A stretch of DNA of 64,000 nt from Echinicola rosea (GCF_005281475.1 NZ_CP040106.1:3624501-3688500); one strand, 5' to 3'. Shown: positions 18,014 to 26,952, counted from the first letter of the stretch. Notes: generated from the sequence alone by a model not told the origin. Program-made: numbers and translations.

Positions 18014-18775
18014 TTAGACAGAAGCTCCGTCCACATCCGCTTTGATCCAGTCATATCCATTTTCTTCAAGATCCAATGCCAGCTCCTTAGAACCGGATTT
18101 TACGATTCTACCGTTATAAAGTACATGGACATAATCAGGAACGATGTAGTCCAACAGTCGTTGATAGTGCGTTACGACGATGGTGGCATTGTCTGGTGAC
18201 TTGAGTTCATTGACGCCATTGGAAACGATTTTGAGGGCATCAATGTCCAAGCCTGAATCGGTTTCGTCCAAAATAGAAAGGGTGGGCTCTAACATGGCCA
18301 TTTGGAAGATTTCGTTTCTTTTCTTCTCGCCACCTGAAAAGCCTTCGTTCAGGGCACGGCTCATTAATTTTTGATCGATTTCGACCAACTTCATTTTTTC
18401 CTTCATCAGTGAAAGGAACTTTACAGCATCCAAAGCTTCTTTGCCTCGGTATTCCCGCACTTGGTTTACCGCAGTACGAAGAAAATTAGTGGTGCTCACA
18501 CCTGGGATTTCTACCGGATATTGAAATGCCAAAAAGACGCCTTCTCTGGCCCTGTCTTCAGGATTCATGTCAAGCAAATCCTTGCCATTGAAAGTCACTT
18601 CACCATCGGTCACTTCATATTCTTCTCTTCCTGCCAATACTGATGCCAATGTTGATTTTCCAGAACCATTGGGTCCCATGATGGCATGGACTTCACCTGC
18701 TTTAATTTCGAGGTTGATTCCTTTCAGGATTGGCGTCCCTTCGATAGATGCGTGTAGATTTTTTATGGATAACAT
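18014..18775 (-). CDS. sufC: Fe-S cluster assembly ATPase SufC
   Basis: 253 residues, ABC-type ATPase driving the SufBCD scaffold. Walker A GPNGSGKST, Q-loop region AFQYPVEIPG, the SufC-type ABC signature NEGFSGGEKKRNEI, Walker B LSILDETDSGLDIDA with the family's Asp-Glu-Thr, and the switch His in VVTHYQRLLDYI. Lies between sufB and sufD; the 94-base gap to sufB contains an imperfect stem near 18812-18850. Confidence 0.96.
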   Translation of the reverse strand: MLSIKNLHASIEGTPILKGINLEIKAGEVHAIMGPNGSGKSTLASVLAGREEYEVTDGEVTFNGKDLLDMNPEDRAREGVFLAFQYPVEIPGVSTTNFLRTAVNQVREYRGKEALDAVKFLSLMKEKMKLVEIDQKLMSRALNEGFSGGEKKRNEIFQMAMLEPTLSILDETDSGLDIDALKIVSNGVNELKSPDNATIVVTHYQRLLDYIVPDYVHVLYNGRIVKSGSKELALDLEENGYDWIKADVDGASV

Positions 18776-18869
18776 GATTTGAACTGATTTCTTTCTGATA
18801 ATTGGTAATAAGAAAGCTTTGGGAAACCTATGTGGCTCCCAAGCTTTTTACATAATAATGTATGGTGGA

Positions 18870-20315
18870 TTATCCCACGCTGCCTTCCAAGGTCAAAGCC
18901 AGGAGCTTTTGGGCTTCCACTGCAAATTCCATCGGAAGTTGGTTCAATACCTCTTTGGCGTAGCCATTTACGATAAGGGCTACTGCATCTTCACTGTCGA
19001 TTCCACGTTGGTTACAGTAGAAAATCTGGTCTTCACCGATCTTGGAAGTAGTGGCTTCGTGCTCTACTTTGGCAGTAGGGTTTTGGATGTCAATGTATGG
19101 GAACGTATGCGCTCCGCATCGATCACCCATTAGGAGGGAGTCGCACTGTGAAAAGTTTCGGGAATTTTTTGCCCTTTTCATCACTTGGACCTGACCTCTA
19201 TATGAGTTTTGGCTATGCCCTGCTGAGATACCCTTAGACACGATCCTAGATTTGGTGTTTTTTCCAATATGGATCATTTTGGTGCCCGTATCAGCTTGCT
19301 GATAATTGTTAGTTACCGCTACGGAATAAAATTCACCAACAGAATTATCTCCTTTAAGGATACACGATGGATACTTCCAAGTCACAGCCGAACCGGTCTC
19401 TACCTGCGTCCAGGAAATCTTGGAATTGTCGCCAGCGCAAATACCTCTTTTGGTGACAAAGTTATAGATACCGCCTTTGCCATCCTTGTCCCCAGGGAAC
19501 CAGTTTTGGACGGTAGAATATTTAACTTCAGCATCTTTGGCAGCATAAATTTCTACCACTGCAGCGTGCAGTTGGTTTTCATCCCGCTGAGGAGCTGTAC
19601 ATCCCTCCAAGTAGGAAACATAGGATTCATCTTCGGCCACGATCAAGGTTCTTTCGAACTGACCTGTGTTGGCAGCGTTGATCCTAAAGTATGTGGAAAG
19701 CTCCATTGGGCATCTGACGCCTTTTGGAATATAGCAAAAAGAGCCATCTGAGAATACAGCTGAATTTAGTGCTGCGTAATAGTTATCAGTCATTGGTACC
19801 ACCGAACCGAGGTACTGCTTTACCAGTTCAGGATGTTCATGAACAGCTTCACTGAAAGAACAGAAAATGATACCAAGTTTACTTAATGTATCTTTAAAGG
19901 TAGTACCGACTGATACTGAATCCAGTACGGCATCTACTGCTATGCCTTGCAGCTTCTTTTGCTCATTGAGGCTGATACCGAGTCTTTCATAAATTTGCAG
20001 CAATTCAGGGTCAACCTCATCCAAGCTCTTGGGCTTGCTTTTCTGCTTGGGTGCAGAATAGTACTTTAAGGCTTGGAAATCTACTTTGGGGTAATGGACA
20101 TTTGCCCATTCAGGCTCAGTCATATTTTGCCATGTACGGAAAGCCTTGAGCCTCCATTCGAGCAGCCAAGTGGGCTCCTCTTTCTTGGCAGAAATCCAAC
20201 GGATAATTTCTTCGTTCAAACCGGCAGGAGCTTCATCCGCTTCAAAATCAACAGACCAGCCGTGTTCATATTCTTTTGAGGTGAATTCCTCTAAAATTTC
20301 GTTGTCTTTGCTCAT
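18870..20315 (-). CDS. sufB: Fe-S cluster assembly protein SufB
   Basis: 481 residues. SufB is the main scaffold on which the cluster is built. Clear signatures: [83 protein letters not shown] with the cluster-related cysteine, and [22 protein letters not shown]. It is the first gene of the operon, with a promoter element and two palindrome-like sites upstream. Confidence 0.96.
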   Translation of the reverse strand: MSKDNEILEEFTSKEYEHGWSVDFEADEAPAGLNEEIIRWISAKKEEPTWLLEWRLKAFRTWQNMTEPEWANVHYPKVDFQALKYYSAPKQKSKPKSLDEVDPELLQIYERLGISLNEQKKLQGIAVDAVLDSVSVGTTFKDTLSKLGIIFCSFSEAVHEHPELVKQYLGSVVPMTDNYYAALNSAVFSDGSFCYIPKGVRCPMELSTYFRINAANTGQFERTLIVAEDESYVSYLEGCTAPQRDENQLHAAVVEIYAAKDAEVKYSTVQNWFPGDKDGKGGIYNFVTKRGICAGDNSKISWTQVETGSAVTWKYPSCILKGDNSVGEFYSVAVTNNYQQADTGTKMIHIGKNTKSRIVSKGISAGHSQNSYRGQVQVMKRAKNSRNFSQCDSLLMGDRCGAHTFPYIDIQNPTAKVEHEATTSKIGEDQIFYCNQRGIDSEDAVALIVNGYAKEVLNQLPMEFAVEAQKLLALTLEGSVG

Positions 20316-20351
20316 AAATCGAGTTATTTAGACTAATTACATTTTGTACCG

Positions 20352-20359
20352 CAAAGATA
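20352..20359 (-). promoter_or_regulatory. probable -7 element of the suf promoter
   Basis: TATCTTTG on the minus strand fits TAnnTTTG, 37 bases before the sufB ATG. A TTG lies about 25 bases further up, slightly wide for a -33 element. The degenerate half of a TTTAGATTAA palindrome overlaps the spacer (20367-20376). Confidence 0.45.
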
Positions 20360-20537
20360 TAACATTAATCTAAATTTATATGTTCAATGACAATGAAAAT
20401 TCTTTATGGGGAATAGAAAAAAACTATGCGCTGGCTTAAAAAACAAAAGTTTTCATAACCAAAAGCATGAATTTCATACTTTTGGTTATGTGGGAAAAAG
20501 ACAAATAAAACTCCAAATTTTTATCTAATTTTTTAAA

Positions 20538-20552
20538 TTAGATTTAATCTAA
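20538..20552. promoter_or_regulatory. palindromic operator candidate upstream of suf
   Basis: Perfect 15-base palindrome TTAGATT-T-AATCTAA, 22 bases beyond the lrp stop codon and about 220 bases before sufB. A second, half-conserved copy (AATCTAA, 20367-20373) sits in the suf promoter itself. The form resembles operators of DtxR/MntR- or Fur-type metal regulators, which would suit an iron-sulfur operon, but the binding protein is not in the window. Confidence 0.4.
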
Positions 20553-20574
20553 ATAATCACTTTTCTAAGGAAAA

Positions 20575-21051
20575 TTACTTAGCGTCTTGCTCAAAAAGCT
20601 GTATGGGTCGATTTATGCTTTCCTCTAATACTATCAAGGTTTCTGTTCTATCGATACCATCTACTTTTTGGATTTTGTTAAGGACATCCCGCAGATGGTT
20701 GGTGTCCTTGCATATGATTTTAGCAAAGATGCTGTAATTTCCGGTAGTATAATACGCATTTACTACCTCAGAAATTTCCTTGAGCTTTTCGATTACATTG
20801 TCATAAAGTGAGCTTTTTTCAAGGTAAATCCCTAGATATGCTGAAATGTCGTAACCCAATTTTGAAAAATCGATGTTAAGGGTGGCGCTTTTGACAATTC
20901 CCATATCTTCCAACTTACGCATCCTCACATGAACAGTACCAGAAGAAACGTAAACCTTCTTTGCAATCTCCGTATAGGGGGTTTTTGCGTCTTCATTAAG
21001 TAATGAGATGATCTTTAAATCAACATTGTCAATATCTAAATTTTTATCCAT
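20575..21051 (-). CDS. Lrp/AsnC-family transcription regulator
   Basis: 158 residues: N-terminal HTH (LDIDNVDLKIISLLNEDAKTPYTEIAKKVYVSSGTVHVRMRKLE) and a C-terminal RAM ligand-binding domain (AYLGIYLEKSSLYDNVIEKLKEI, VVNAYYTTGNYSIFAKIICKD, VDGIDRTETLIVLEE). Members sense amino acids or related small molecules and often regulate their own gene. The next minus-strand gene is sufB, but 259 bases and a separate promoter lie between, so no direct link is implied. Confidence 0.92.
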   Translation of the reverse strand: MDKNLDIDNVDLKIISLLNEDAKTPYTEIAKKVYVSSGTVHVRMRKLEDMGIVKSATLNIDFSKLGYDISAYLGIYLEKSSLYDNVIEKLKEISEVVNAYYTTGNYSIFAKIICKDTNHLRDVLNKIQKVDGIDRTETLIVLEESINRPIQLFEQDAK

Positions 21052-21271
21052 TATTTAATTATTTGGTTACCTTAATTTGAATAAAGATGCATTCAAATTG
21101 TTGAATTGTCAAAATTTACGCGAACATTTTTTTTGATTTGCAAAATTACAAAAAATGTATTTACTTTGGGATTACATTGTTTGAAAGGGTAATTATTTGG
21201 AAAGCAATCGATTAAATTAGAATAATTTATCGTTTTCAAATGAAATACTTGCAAAAACAATGGTTTTTATA

Positions 21272-21347
21272 TTGAAACTTTTAATCTCTAAAGTTATATT
21301 TGGGTTTATATTCTGAAAAGGGTCTTGCTACTGGCAAGACTTTTTTG
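21272..21347 (+). promoter_or_regulatory. promoter with immediate terminator (leader or tiny RNA)
   Basis: TTG (21272-21274), 20 bases, TATATTTG (21295-21302) is a good promoter on the plus strand. About 20 bases later comes a terminator: GTCTTGC (21322-21328) / GCAAGAC (21334-21340) and a T-run to 21347. No gene lies between. The pair could make a very short RNA or act as an attenuated leader of the S9 peptidase gene, whose ATG is 125 bases further on. The rest of 21052-21472 shows no gene. Confidence 0.4.
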
Positions 21348-21472
21348 TTTTATGCTAGCCACATCCAAATCCTACCACTGATCCAACAATTGATAAATAG
21401 TTTGTGGATATATCCTTAAATTTTCACCTTCATTTTATGGATACTATAATTTTCTAAAAAGCCCTTTTATAA

Positions 21473-24292
21473 ATGAACAGATTAAACGTTATTTTACTAT
21501 TGATGCTGGTAAGCTGGTGTGCTTATGGCCAGGATAAAAGATCCCTTAAACATGATGATTATGACGGATGGGAGTCTGTATCATCTACCAATCTTAGCCC
21601 TGATGGTAATTGGGTAGGGTTTGAAATTAACCCTCAAGATGGCGATGGACGTTTAAAGGTCGTTCGTCATGATGGTGGGGAAACCAATTATTCGATAGCA
21701 AGGGGCGATCACTATGCTTTTTCCCATGACAGCCACTGGGTCGTAGGAAAGATCCTTCCGGAAGAGGATACCGTCCGGATGCTGAAGTTGGCCGATAAGA
21801 AGGACAAGGACATGCCCAAGGACAGCCTGTTTATTCTTTCCTTGGAAACTGGCAAAATGGAGAAGTTTTCGCGAGTAAAATCGTACAGCGTTCCGGAGAA
21901 GGAAGGAAATTGGCTGGCCGTTCATTTTGATAAAGCGGAAAAAGATGAGAGAAAGTCGCCAAAAGACAGCACGGCAAATGATTCCACACCAAATAAAAAG
22001 GAGCCCAAAACCGATGGCACTTTATTGAAAGTGCGAAATTTTGATGGTTCTACCACCTATGAAATCCAGCGAGTGGAGCGGTATGGCTTTTCAGAAAAAG
22101 GCGAATTCCTCTATTTTATACAAGCAGCAGAAGACACCCTTAACAATGCCGCTATTGGACTTCTGGCACTGGAAAGTGGCGAACGCACTGTGGTTGATTC
22201 AGGGATGACGGATTATTCGGATGCGGTTTTTTCCAAAGCTCTAAAGCACTTTGCCTACTTGGCCACAGGGGATTCTGCCAAAGCAGAGAAGCCTTATTAT
22301 CAGCTTTATTTGCATGCCATTGGCAAGGAAGGAAAAATTAACATTGTGGATAAAGATACTGAAGGCTTGTTGGAAAATGGCAAATTAGCCAAGAACGGTA
22401 ACCTGAAATTTTCTGAAAATGGTAACAGGTTGTTTTTCGGTGTGAATGAAGATTACAAGACCTACGCTTATGAAGATGATACGACCATTCTCGATGAGGA
22501 GCGTGTATCCCTTGATATCTGGAGCTGGAAGGATGATGAAATCCAGCCGATGCAATTGGAAGATAAGGAAAAAGAAGCCAACAAATCGTTTCTGGCGGTA
22601 TATGACTTAAAGGACAATACAGTCGTGCAGCTTGGTGATCGAGCGGTGGACAAGGTCAATCTTGATAAAGACGCCAAATATGATGTGGTCATCGCTACAG
22701 ACGATAGCCCTTATCGGATCAACTACAGTTGGGACATCCAGATCGGCATGGATATCTACTTGATCGATGTGGAGACCGGCGATAGAAAGATGATTGTCAA
22801 AAATGCCAAAGGCTATCCGAGCCTTTCTCCTGCCGCGAAGTATGTAAATTGGTACAGTTATCCAGATAGTGCTTGGTTGGCGTATGACATTGCACAAGAG
22901 AAAACCATTAACCTTACGGCAGGTATTGAAGATGATTTCTATGATCAGCTACACGACAGTCCCAGCATGCCACGATCCTATGGAGCGGCCGGATGGACTG
23001 AGGATGACAAGTCGTTTATCGTTTACTCCCGCTACGATATTTGGAAAACAGACCCCAGTGGCAAAAAAGCTCCCGTAAACATCACCAAAGGATCCGGTAG
23101 AACACAACAGACCAGCTTCCGAAGAGAAGTGCTGGATAGGGAAGAGGAATTTATTGATCCAAAAGCTCCTTTGATCTTGTATGCGTTCAATGAGCGGAAC
23201 AAGAAGAGCGGGTATTATAAAGGAGACATTAACGGGGACAAAATTCCTGAAGAAATGGTGTTTACCGATCATCGCTATTATGGCTTGGAGAAGGCCAAGG
23301 AGGCTGATGAAATCATCGTGAGAAGATCCACCTTTCAGGAATATCCGGACGTTTATGCTTCGGACTTAAATATGGGCAACTTAACGCAGCTTTCTCATGC
23401 CAATCCTCAACAAAAGGACATCAACTGGGGAACCGTAGAGCTGACAGAGTACATGACGCTGAAAGGCGACAGCTTGCAGGGAATGATTTACAAACCGGAG
23501 GACTTTGACCCAAATAAGAAATATCCTTTGATGGTATATTTTTATGAACGAAGGTCTGACAGTTTTCACAATTATATCAGTCCGGCCCCAAGTGCTTCGA
23601 TCATTAATATTTCCTACTTCGTAAGCAATGGCTACGTGGTTTTCGTGCCGGACATCAAATACGATATCGGCCATCCCGGGAAGAGTGCCTATGACTGTGT
23701 GGTGCCAGGAGTAATGTCCGTAGTGGAAAAAGGCTATGTGGATACCGACATTATGGCCATCCAAGGACAAAGCTGGGGAGGCTACCAAGTGGCTTACCTT
23801 ATCACGCAGACGGACATGTTCAAGGCAGCAGGTGCCGGTGCTCCAGTGGCCAATATGACTTCAGCATATGGAGGGATTCGATGGGGATCTGGCATGAGCA
23901 GGATGTTTCAGTACGAACAGACCCAGTCCAGGATAGGAGGGACGCTCTGGGAAAAGCCGATGGAATACATCGAAAACTCCCCGTTGTTCTATGCCGATCA
24001 GGTCAATACTCCCGTGCTGATCATGCACAATGACAAGGATGGAGCCGTGCCTTGGTACCAGGGCATAGAGTTTTTCATGTCCCTGAAGCGGAACAGGACA
24101 CCTGCCTGGTTGTTGGTTTATAATGGTGAAGACCACAACCTACGCAAAAGGAAAAATAGAAAGGACTTGTCCATCCGTCTAAGCCAGTTTTTTGACCATT
24201 ACCTAAAAGGAGCACCAGCACCGCTGTGGATGACAGAAGGGCTGCCCGCTGTGGAAAAAGGTAGGACACTGAAATATGAGCTGTCAGAATAA
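21473..24292 (+). CDS. exported prolyl-oligopeptidase-family (S9) serine peptidase
   Basis: 939 residues. Signal peptide MNRLNVILLLMLVSWCAYGQ (cleavage after residue 19-20), a long N-terminal beta-propeller (TolB/WD-like repeats, about 30-640), then an alpha/beta-hydrolase domain. The catalytic triad can be placed: Ser767 in GQSWGGYQVAY, Asp856 in HNDKDGAVPW, His888 in GEDHNLRKR. The family cuts after proline or other residues in short peptides; the specificity here is not known. It is a single gene with its own terminator. That terminator is duplicated 2.6 kb downstream at the edge of the second toxin block. Confidence 0.92.
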   Translation: MNRLNVILLLMLVSWCAYGQDKRSLKHDDYDGWESVSSTNLSPDGNWVGFEINPQDGDGRLKVVRHDGGETNYSIARGDHYAFSHDSHWVVGKILPEEDTVRMLKLADKKDKDMPKDSLFILSLETGKMEKFSRVKSYSVPEKEGNWLAVHFDKAEKDERKSPKDSTANDSTPNKKEPKTDGTLLKVRNFDGSTTYEIQRVERYGFSEKGEFLYFIQAAEDTLNNAAIGLLALESGERTVVDSGMTDYSDAVFSKALKHFAYLATGDSAKAEKPYYQLYLHAIGKEGKINIVDKDTEGLLENGKLAKNGNLKFSENGNRLFFGVNEDYKTYAYEDDTTILDEERVSLDIWSWKDDEIQPMQLEDKEKEANKSFLAVYDLKDNTVVQLGDRAVDKVNLDKDAKYDVVIATDDSPYRINYSWDIQIGMDIYLIDVETGDRKMIVKNAKGYPSLSPAAKYVNWYSYPDSAWLAYDIAQEKTINLTAGIEDDFYDQLHDSPSMPRSYGAAGWTEDDKSFIVYSRYDIWKTDPSGKKAPVNITKGSGRTQQTSFRREVLDREEEFIDPKAPLILYAFNERNKKSGYYKGDINGDKIPEEMVFTDHRYYGLEKAKEADEIIVRRSTFQEYPDVYASDLNMGNLTQLSHANPQQKDINWGTVELTEYMTLKGDSLQGMIYKPEDFDPNKKYPLMVYFYERRSDSFHNYISPAPSASIINISYFVSNGYVVFVPDIKYDIGHPGKSAYDCVVPGVMSVVEKGYVDTDIMAIQGQSWGGYQVAYLITQTDMFKAAGAGAPVANMTSAYGGIRWGSGMSRMFQYEQTQSRIGGTLWEKPMEYIENSPLFYADQVNTPVLIMHNDKDGAVPWYQGIEFFMSLKRNRTPAWLLVYNGEDHNLRKRKNRKDLSIRLSQFFDHYLKGAPAPLWMTEGLPAVEKGRTLKYELSE

Positions 24293-24395
24293 AACGCAAT
24301 TTATTGCTGTTCGGGATTTCTAATCCCGAGCCCAGATAGTGGGGATTTGTAATCCCCGTCCGGATACTTCGACTTTGCAATGCAAGTTTTATAAA

Positions 24396-24457
24396 AAAGC
24401 CACTGATAAAGAGACGATCATTCATTTGAATCCCCTTATCAGTGGCTTTGTTTTTTT
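24396..24457 (+). terminator. S9 peptidase terminator
   Basis: Stem AAAGCCACTGATAA (24396-24409) / TTATCAGTGGCTTT (24436-24449) with a 26-base loop and GTTTTTTT. A second copy lies at 27043-27103. The 24293-24636 spacer otherwise holds only A+T-rich sequence that should carry the promoter of the lipoprotein gene; I could not place that promoter. Confidence 0.75.
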
Positions 24458-24636
24458 ACTAGTAAAAACACCTTTTTTACATTAAAATTACGTTATTTTA
24501 GTTTTTACAATAATAAATTTTAATATTTATTCAATTTATATTTTATTATTTCGTTTTTGTTTTTTTTCTTGAATAAGAAATTGGTGGAATGCAGCTCATA
24601 GAACCCATCATTGTTTGACCTTAAACTATTTTTACA

Positions 24637-24927
24637 ATGAAAAAGCACCTATTACTCAGTGTATTGATTGTATTGGTCTATCTGGCGGGATGCCAGACGG
24701 TCAATGAGGAAGAAATGGCCCCACAGTCCGTGGGCACGGCCAAAGAAATCCCGACGCAGCAAGCAGTACAGGTAAAGGACTGGTTTGAGCAGCATGAAGC
24801 TGAACTGAACCGGCAAAGTAAAAAGGGAAATGCCAATGCCCGGGAAGAAAATTCGGATGCTTTCTTTGCTCCGTTTATAGAGAAGTTGCCGGATTGGGGG
24901 GGACATGCACAGCTTTCGGTTTCCTGA
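24637..24927 (+). CDS. lipoprotein leader of polymorphic toxin, copy A (cut by frameshift)
   Basis: 96 codons. Lipoprotein signal MKKHLLLSVLIVLVYLAGC with the lipobox cysteine at residue 19, then an acidic linker and a helical stretch (VKDWFEQHEAELNRQSKK). After LPDW the frame meets seven G (24896-24902), reads nine wrong codons and stops. With six G the frame would continue as GDMHSFRFPDG, as the second copy shows. In this copy a second lesion follows, two G in place of three at 24929, so G-run slippage alone would not restore the gene. The intended product is the secreted N-terminus of the protein encoded at 24946. Confidence 0.75.
   Translation: MKKHLLLSVLIVLVYLAGCQTVNEEEMAPQSVGTAKEIPTQQAVQVKDWFEQHEAELNRQSKKGNANAREENSDAFFAPFIEKLPDWGGHAQLSVS
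24896..24902 (+). repeat. G7 tract at frameshift, copy A
   Basis: Run of seven G where six are needed to join the lipoprotein leader to the body frame. The same seven-base run occurs in copy B at 27543. It may be a slippage site, a fixed mutation copied by duplication, or a sequencing error. Confidence 0.6.
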
Positions 24928-24945
24928 CGGAGACAGGTCTATGAG

Positions 24946-26172
24946 GTGTCCCTGAAAAATCGGCAGTATGTCATCCCCCGACCGGTAAAGGAGGCACTTG
25001 GAGAGGAGGGTATCGATAAGAAGGTACTCCAGAACATGCTGTTCATCGAGCGGCAGGGCGGGGGCTATGATATCCTTATCGCCCGCTATTACCCTGCCAG
25101 TGAGGCCGATGTCAGGGGCTTTGACGAGATCAACTACGGCATGCTGGCAGAAGGCTGGAGCGGAACGGTGGATGTATATGGGTATGACGAGGGGCATGCG
25201 AAACGGTTTATGATAGTGGATGGACAAGTGGTGAATGCGGCCCGTATGCGTCCTGTACGCAGTGAATCAGAAATGGCCAGTGCCAGTACTGTGCTTTGCA
25301 CAGGTCAATGGGTGGATTTTCCGTACTATCCGATACCTGGTGGTGTAGGAAGTAGCCAATCCCAATATGTTACTGTATGTGATGACTATTTCCATTCGAA
25401 TAACGAGGGTTTGCATACAATTTGGAATCCTACGCCTGGACAGACAGGATACAGCGGAGGCCCAGGATCCACATGGGGCTCGGATCCGGCAATGCCTGAC
25501 CCCACATGTCCGGAGTATTATGGTTCCCAGTGTTACCATCAGCCGGGGGCTGTGTATAAACCAACATCTCCTGAAGAGAATTTACAGCGTTATATCCAAA
25601 GTATTAAGGATCCAGAGGCAAAACGGAAAGCCCAGCTGGATTACCTCAAGACCCATGGAGGCAGGGATTTTGCTGAGATGGTGGAGGAGCTGCTAAAAAC
25701 CCCAGGGCTGACAACTGGGGATGTCTCGGAGATCAATAAGCTTGTCGAGCAGATTTACCAGCAGCAGAAGGGCAAGTTCATAATGGCGATCTTCAGTCCG
25801 GCAAACCTTTCTCAGATATTGTTCCTCGCTTCAGCGGATATTTCCTCGACTGTTAGAAATAGAGTTTTTAGCTTGACTTCAAAGCTGGCAACCAAGACAG
25901 GATCGGATTTATTGATACCTTTGGGATTGGGTTCAACTGGTAGGACTATAGCAAAGAATGTTACCGAGAAATTCGCCATGAAGGAAGTTATGTCTAACCC
26001 CTCGGCACTTGGAAAAGCAATACCAAATTTGAAACCGTTAAGTGATCCTCGTTGGAAAGGGTGGATTAAAATGTCAAATAAAAATGCTCATGGAGTAGAG
26101 ATACATTTTAATGCTCAGTTCAAAAACGGTAAAATTATCAATGTTGACGACTTTAAATTTATTGGACAATAA
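24946..26172 (+). CDS. polymorphic toxin body with C-terminal toxin domain 1
   Basis: 408 codons from a GTG that is an inner valine codon of the ancestral gene, so this is the body of the frameshifted copy A. Residues 1-95 are the conserved body (RQYVIPRPVKEALGEE; YDILIARYYP; GFDEINYGMLAEGWSGTVDVYGY). A Gly/Pro-rich linker follows to about 200, then a conserved pre-toxin segment (YKPTSPEENLQRYIQSIKDP to EINKLV, about 204-267) and a private C-terminal domain (about 275-408) ending WKGWIKMSNKNAHGVEIHF and DDFKFIGQ. The last part resembles the short nuclease-type tips of polymorphic toxins in layout only. The stop overlaps the next ATG by one base. Confidence 0.7.
   Translation: MSLKNRQYVIPRPVKEALGEEGIDKKVLQNMLFIERQGGGYDILIARYYPASEADVRGFDEINYGMLAEGWSGTVDVYGYDEGHAKRFMIVDGQVVNAARMRPVRSESEMASASTVLCTGQWVDFPYYPIPGGVGSSQSQYVTVCDDYFHSNNEGLHTIWNPTPGQTGYSGGPGSTWGSDPAMPDPTCPEYYGSQCYHQPGAVYKPTSPEENLQRYIQSIKDPEAKRKAQLDYLKTHGGRDFAEMVEELLKTPGLTTGDVSEINKLVEQIYQQQKGKFIMAIFSPANLSQILFLASADISSTVRNRVFSLTSKLATKTGSDLLIPLGLGSTGRTIAKNVTEKFAMKEVMSNPSALGKAIPNLKPLSDPRWKGWIKMSNKNAHGVEIHFNAQFKNGKIINVDDFKFIGQ
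25512..25752 (+). repeat. pre-toxin homology block, copy 1
   Basis: About 240 bases more than 90 percent identical by eye to 29626-29868, encoding the segment from YYGSQCYHQPGAVYKP to EINKLV. It lies exactly before the variable C-terminal domain, where cassette exchange would be expected. Confidence 0.8.
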
Positions 26173-26570
26173 TGAAAGTACTATGTAAATATAATGATCC
26201 TGATGACCTTCCTGAAGGTGCACCTTCAGACTTTGATTATGGCTTAGAACTACAAAAGAAATATTTAGTTATGGGCATTATGATCAATGTCGAAAAGTTG
26301 TATTATTTTATAGATGAAAATGGGATGCCAGGGTTTTATCCCAAAGAACTATTTGATATTACTGACAATCAATTGTCTAAGGAGTGGTATTTTAAGCCGT
26401 ATTCAAAAATTGATAAAATGTATCCGTATGTGCAAGCCATTTGGGGCTATTATGAGTTGGTGTTTGACAAGAACCACTATCAAAAAATAGTTGATCGAGA
26501 AGAAAGTGCATTAAAACTATACTTCAGGAGAAAGATAGAGTTGGAAAATGAATTAAAGGAGCGCCTTTAG
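26172..26570 (+). CDS. probable immunity protein to toxin domain 1
   Basis: 132 residues, no export signal, acidic overall, no recognised family. Its ATG overlaps the toxin stop (TAATG), the classic coupling of immunity genes to toxin genes. Composition is A+T-rich compared with the toxin body, as is usual for cassettes of outside origin. Assignment as immunity rests on position only. Confidence 0.6.
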   Translation: MKVLCKYNDPDDLPEGAPSDFDYGLELQKKYLVMGIMINVEKLYYFIDENGMPGFYPKELFDITDNQLSKEWYFKPYSKIDKMYPYVQAIWGYYELVFDKNHYQKIVDREESALKLYFRRKIELENELKERL

Positions 26571-26571
26571 C

Positions 26572-26646
26572 TATAAAAGTGCCATAAAAGCAGAATTTTG
26601 GCCCATTCATCAGTGGCTGGAAGCTAAATTCAACACAAATACATAA
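26572..26646 (+). pseudogene. remnant of a toxin C-terminus
   Basis: The 24 codons just before a stop read YKSAIKAEFWPIHQWLEAKF plus a short tail. They start directly at the end of the previous gene without any start codon and end 28 bases before another small gene. The wording looks like the last residues of a toxin domain (AEFWPxHQxLE pattern), left behind when the rest was replaced. Short and therefore uncertain. Confidence 0.35.
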
Positions 26647-26673
26647 TGTTTTAAAACATGGAGAGTTATAGTT

Positions 26674-26913
26674 ATGGAATCTGCAAAAAAATATGAAAAA
26701 GTAATATTAGAGTTATCTAAAGATGAAGCGATTGTTTTCCTCGAACGGGTATCGCGGTTTAATCAAGATGATAGAAGTGATTCGTTTCAAGACCAATCCG
26801 AAAAGCGAATTCTGTGGGATATAGAAGCGTGTTTGGAAAAAGAAGTTACTGAGACATTTAGTAGTAATTATTCCAAAATATTAGCAAGAGCACGGGAAGA
26901 AGTTAGAGATTGA
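26674..26913 (+). CDS. small protein, probable orphan immunity protein
   Basis: 79 residues, acidic and helical (ILELSKDEAIVFLERVSRF; KRILWDIEACLEKEV), no signal peptide and no known domain. It follows the toxin-tail remnant and precedes a terminator. The simplest reading is a kept immunity gene for a toxin tip that has been lost, which would protect against sister cells still carrying that tip. Confidence 0.5.
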   Translation: MESAKKYEKVILELSKDEAIVFLERVSRFNQDDRSDSFQDQSEKRILWDIEACLEKEVTETFSSNYSKILARAREEVRD

Positions 26914-26918
26914 AATGA

Positions 26919-26952
26919 AAAAAGGAAGCCAATTCAGCTTCCTTTTTCTTTA
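26919..26952 (+). terminator. terminator of toxin unit 1
   Basis: Stem AAAAAGGAAGC (26919-26929) / GCTTCCTTTTT (26937-26947), T-rich 3' side. The hairpin at 30860 after toxin unit 3 is the same except for one loop base, so the module ends were copied together with the units. Confidence 0.75.

Larger units (their letters stand above)
24307..25205 (+). repeat. long direct repeat, copy A
   Basis: About 900 bases nearly identical to 26953-27850: terminator hairpin, A+T-rich spacer, the lipoprotein start and the conserved body as far as VDVYGY. Differences are scattered substitutions plus single-base changes in G runs. Beyond the repeat the two genes diverge completely. Recombination between copies would delete or swap 2.65 kb. 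Confidence 0.85.

Noticed and set aside
18812..18850. Terminator between sufB and sufC
   Set aside because: The stem around AAGCTT is bulged and the minus-strand T-run is weak; the genes belong to one operon.
21204..21215. GCAATCGATTAA as a further LacI-type operator before the S9 peptidase
   Set aside because: It breaks the symmetry of the right half and lies far from any pectin gene; chance is likely in A+T-rich DNA.
24652..25227. Minus-strand frame of 191 codons in the toxin region
   Set aside because: It mirrors the lipoprotein leader and body on the other strand and recurs only because that DNA is duplicated.
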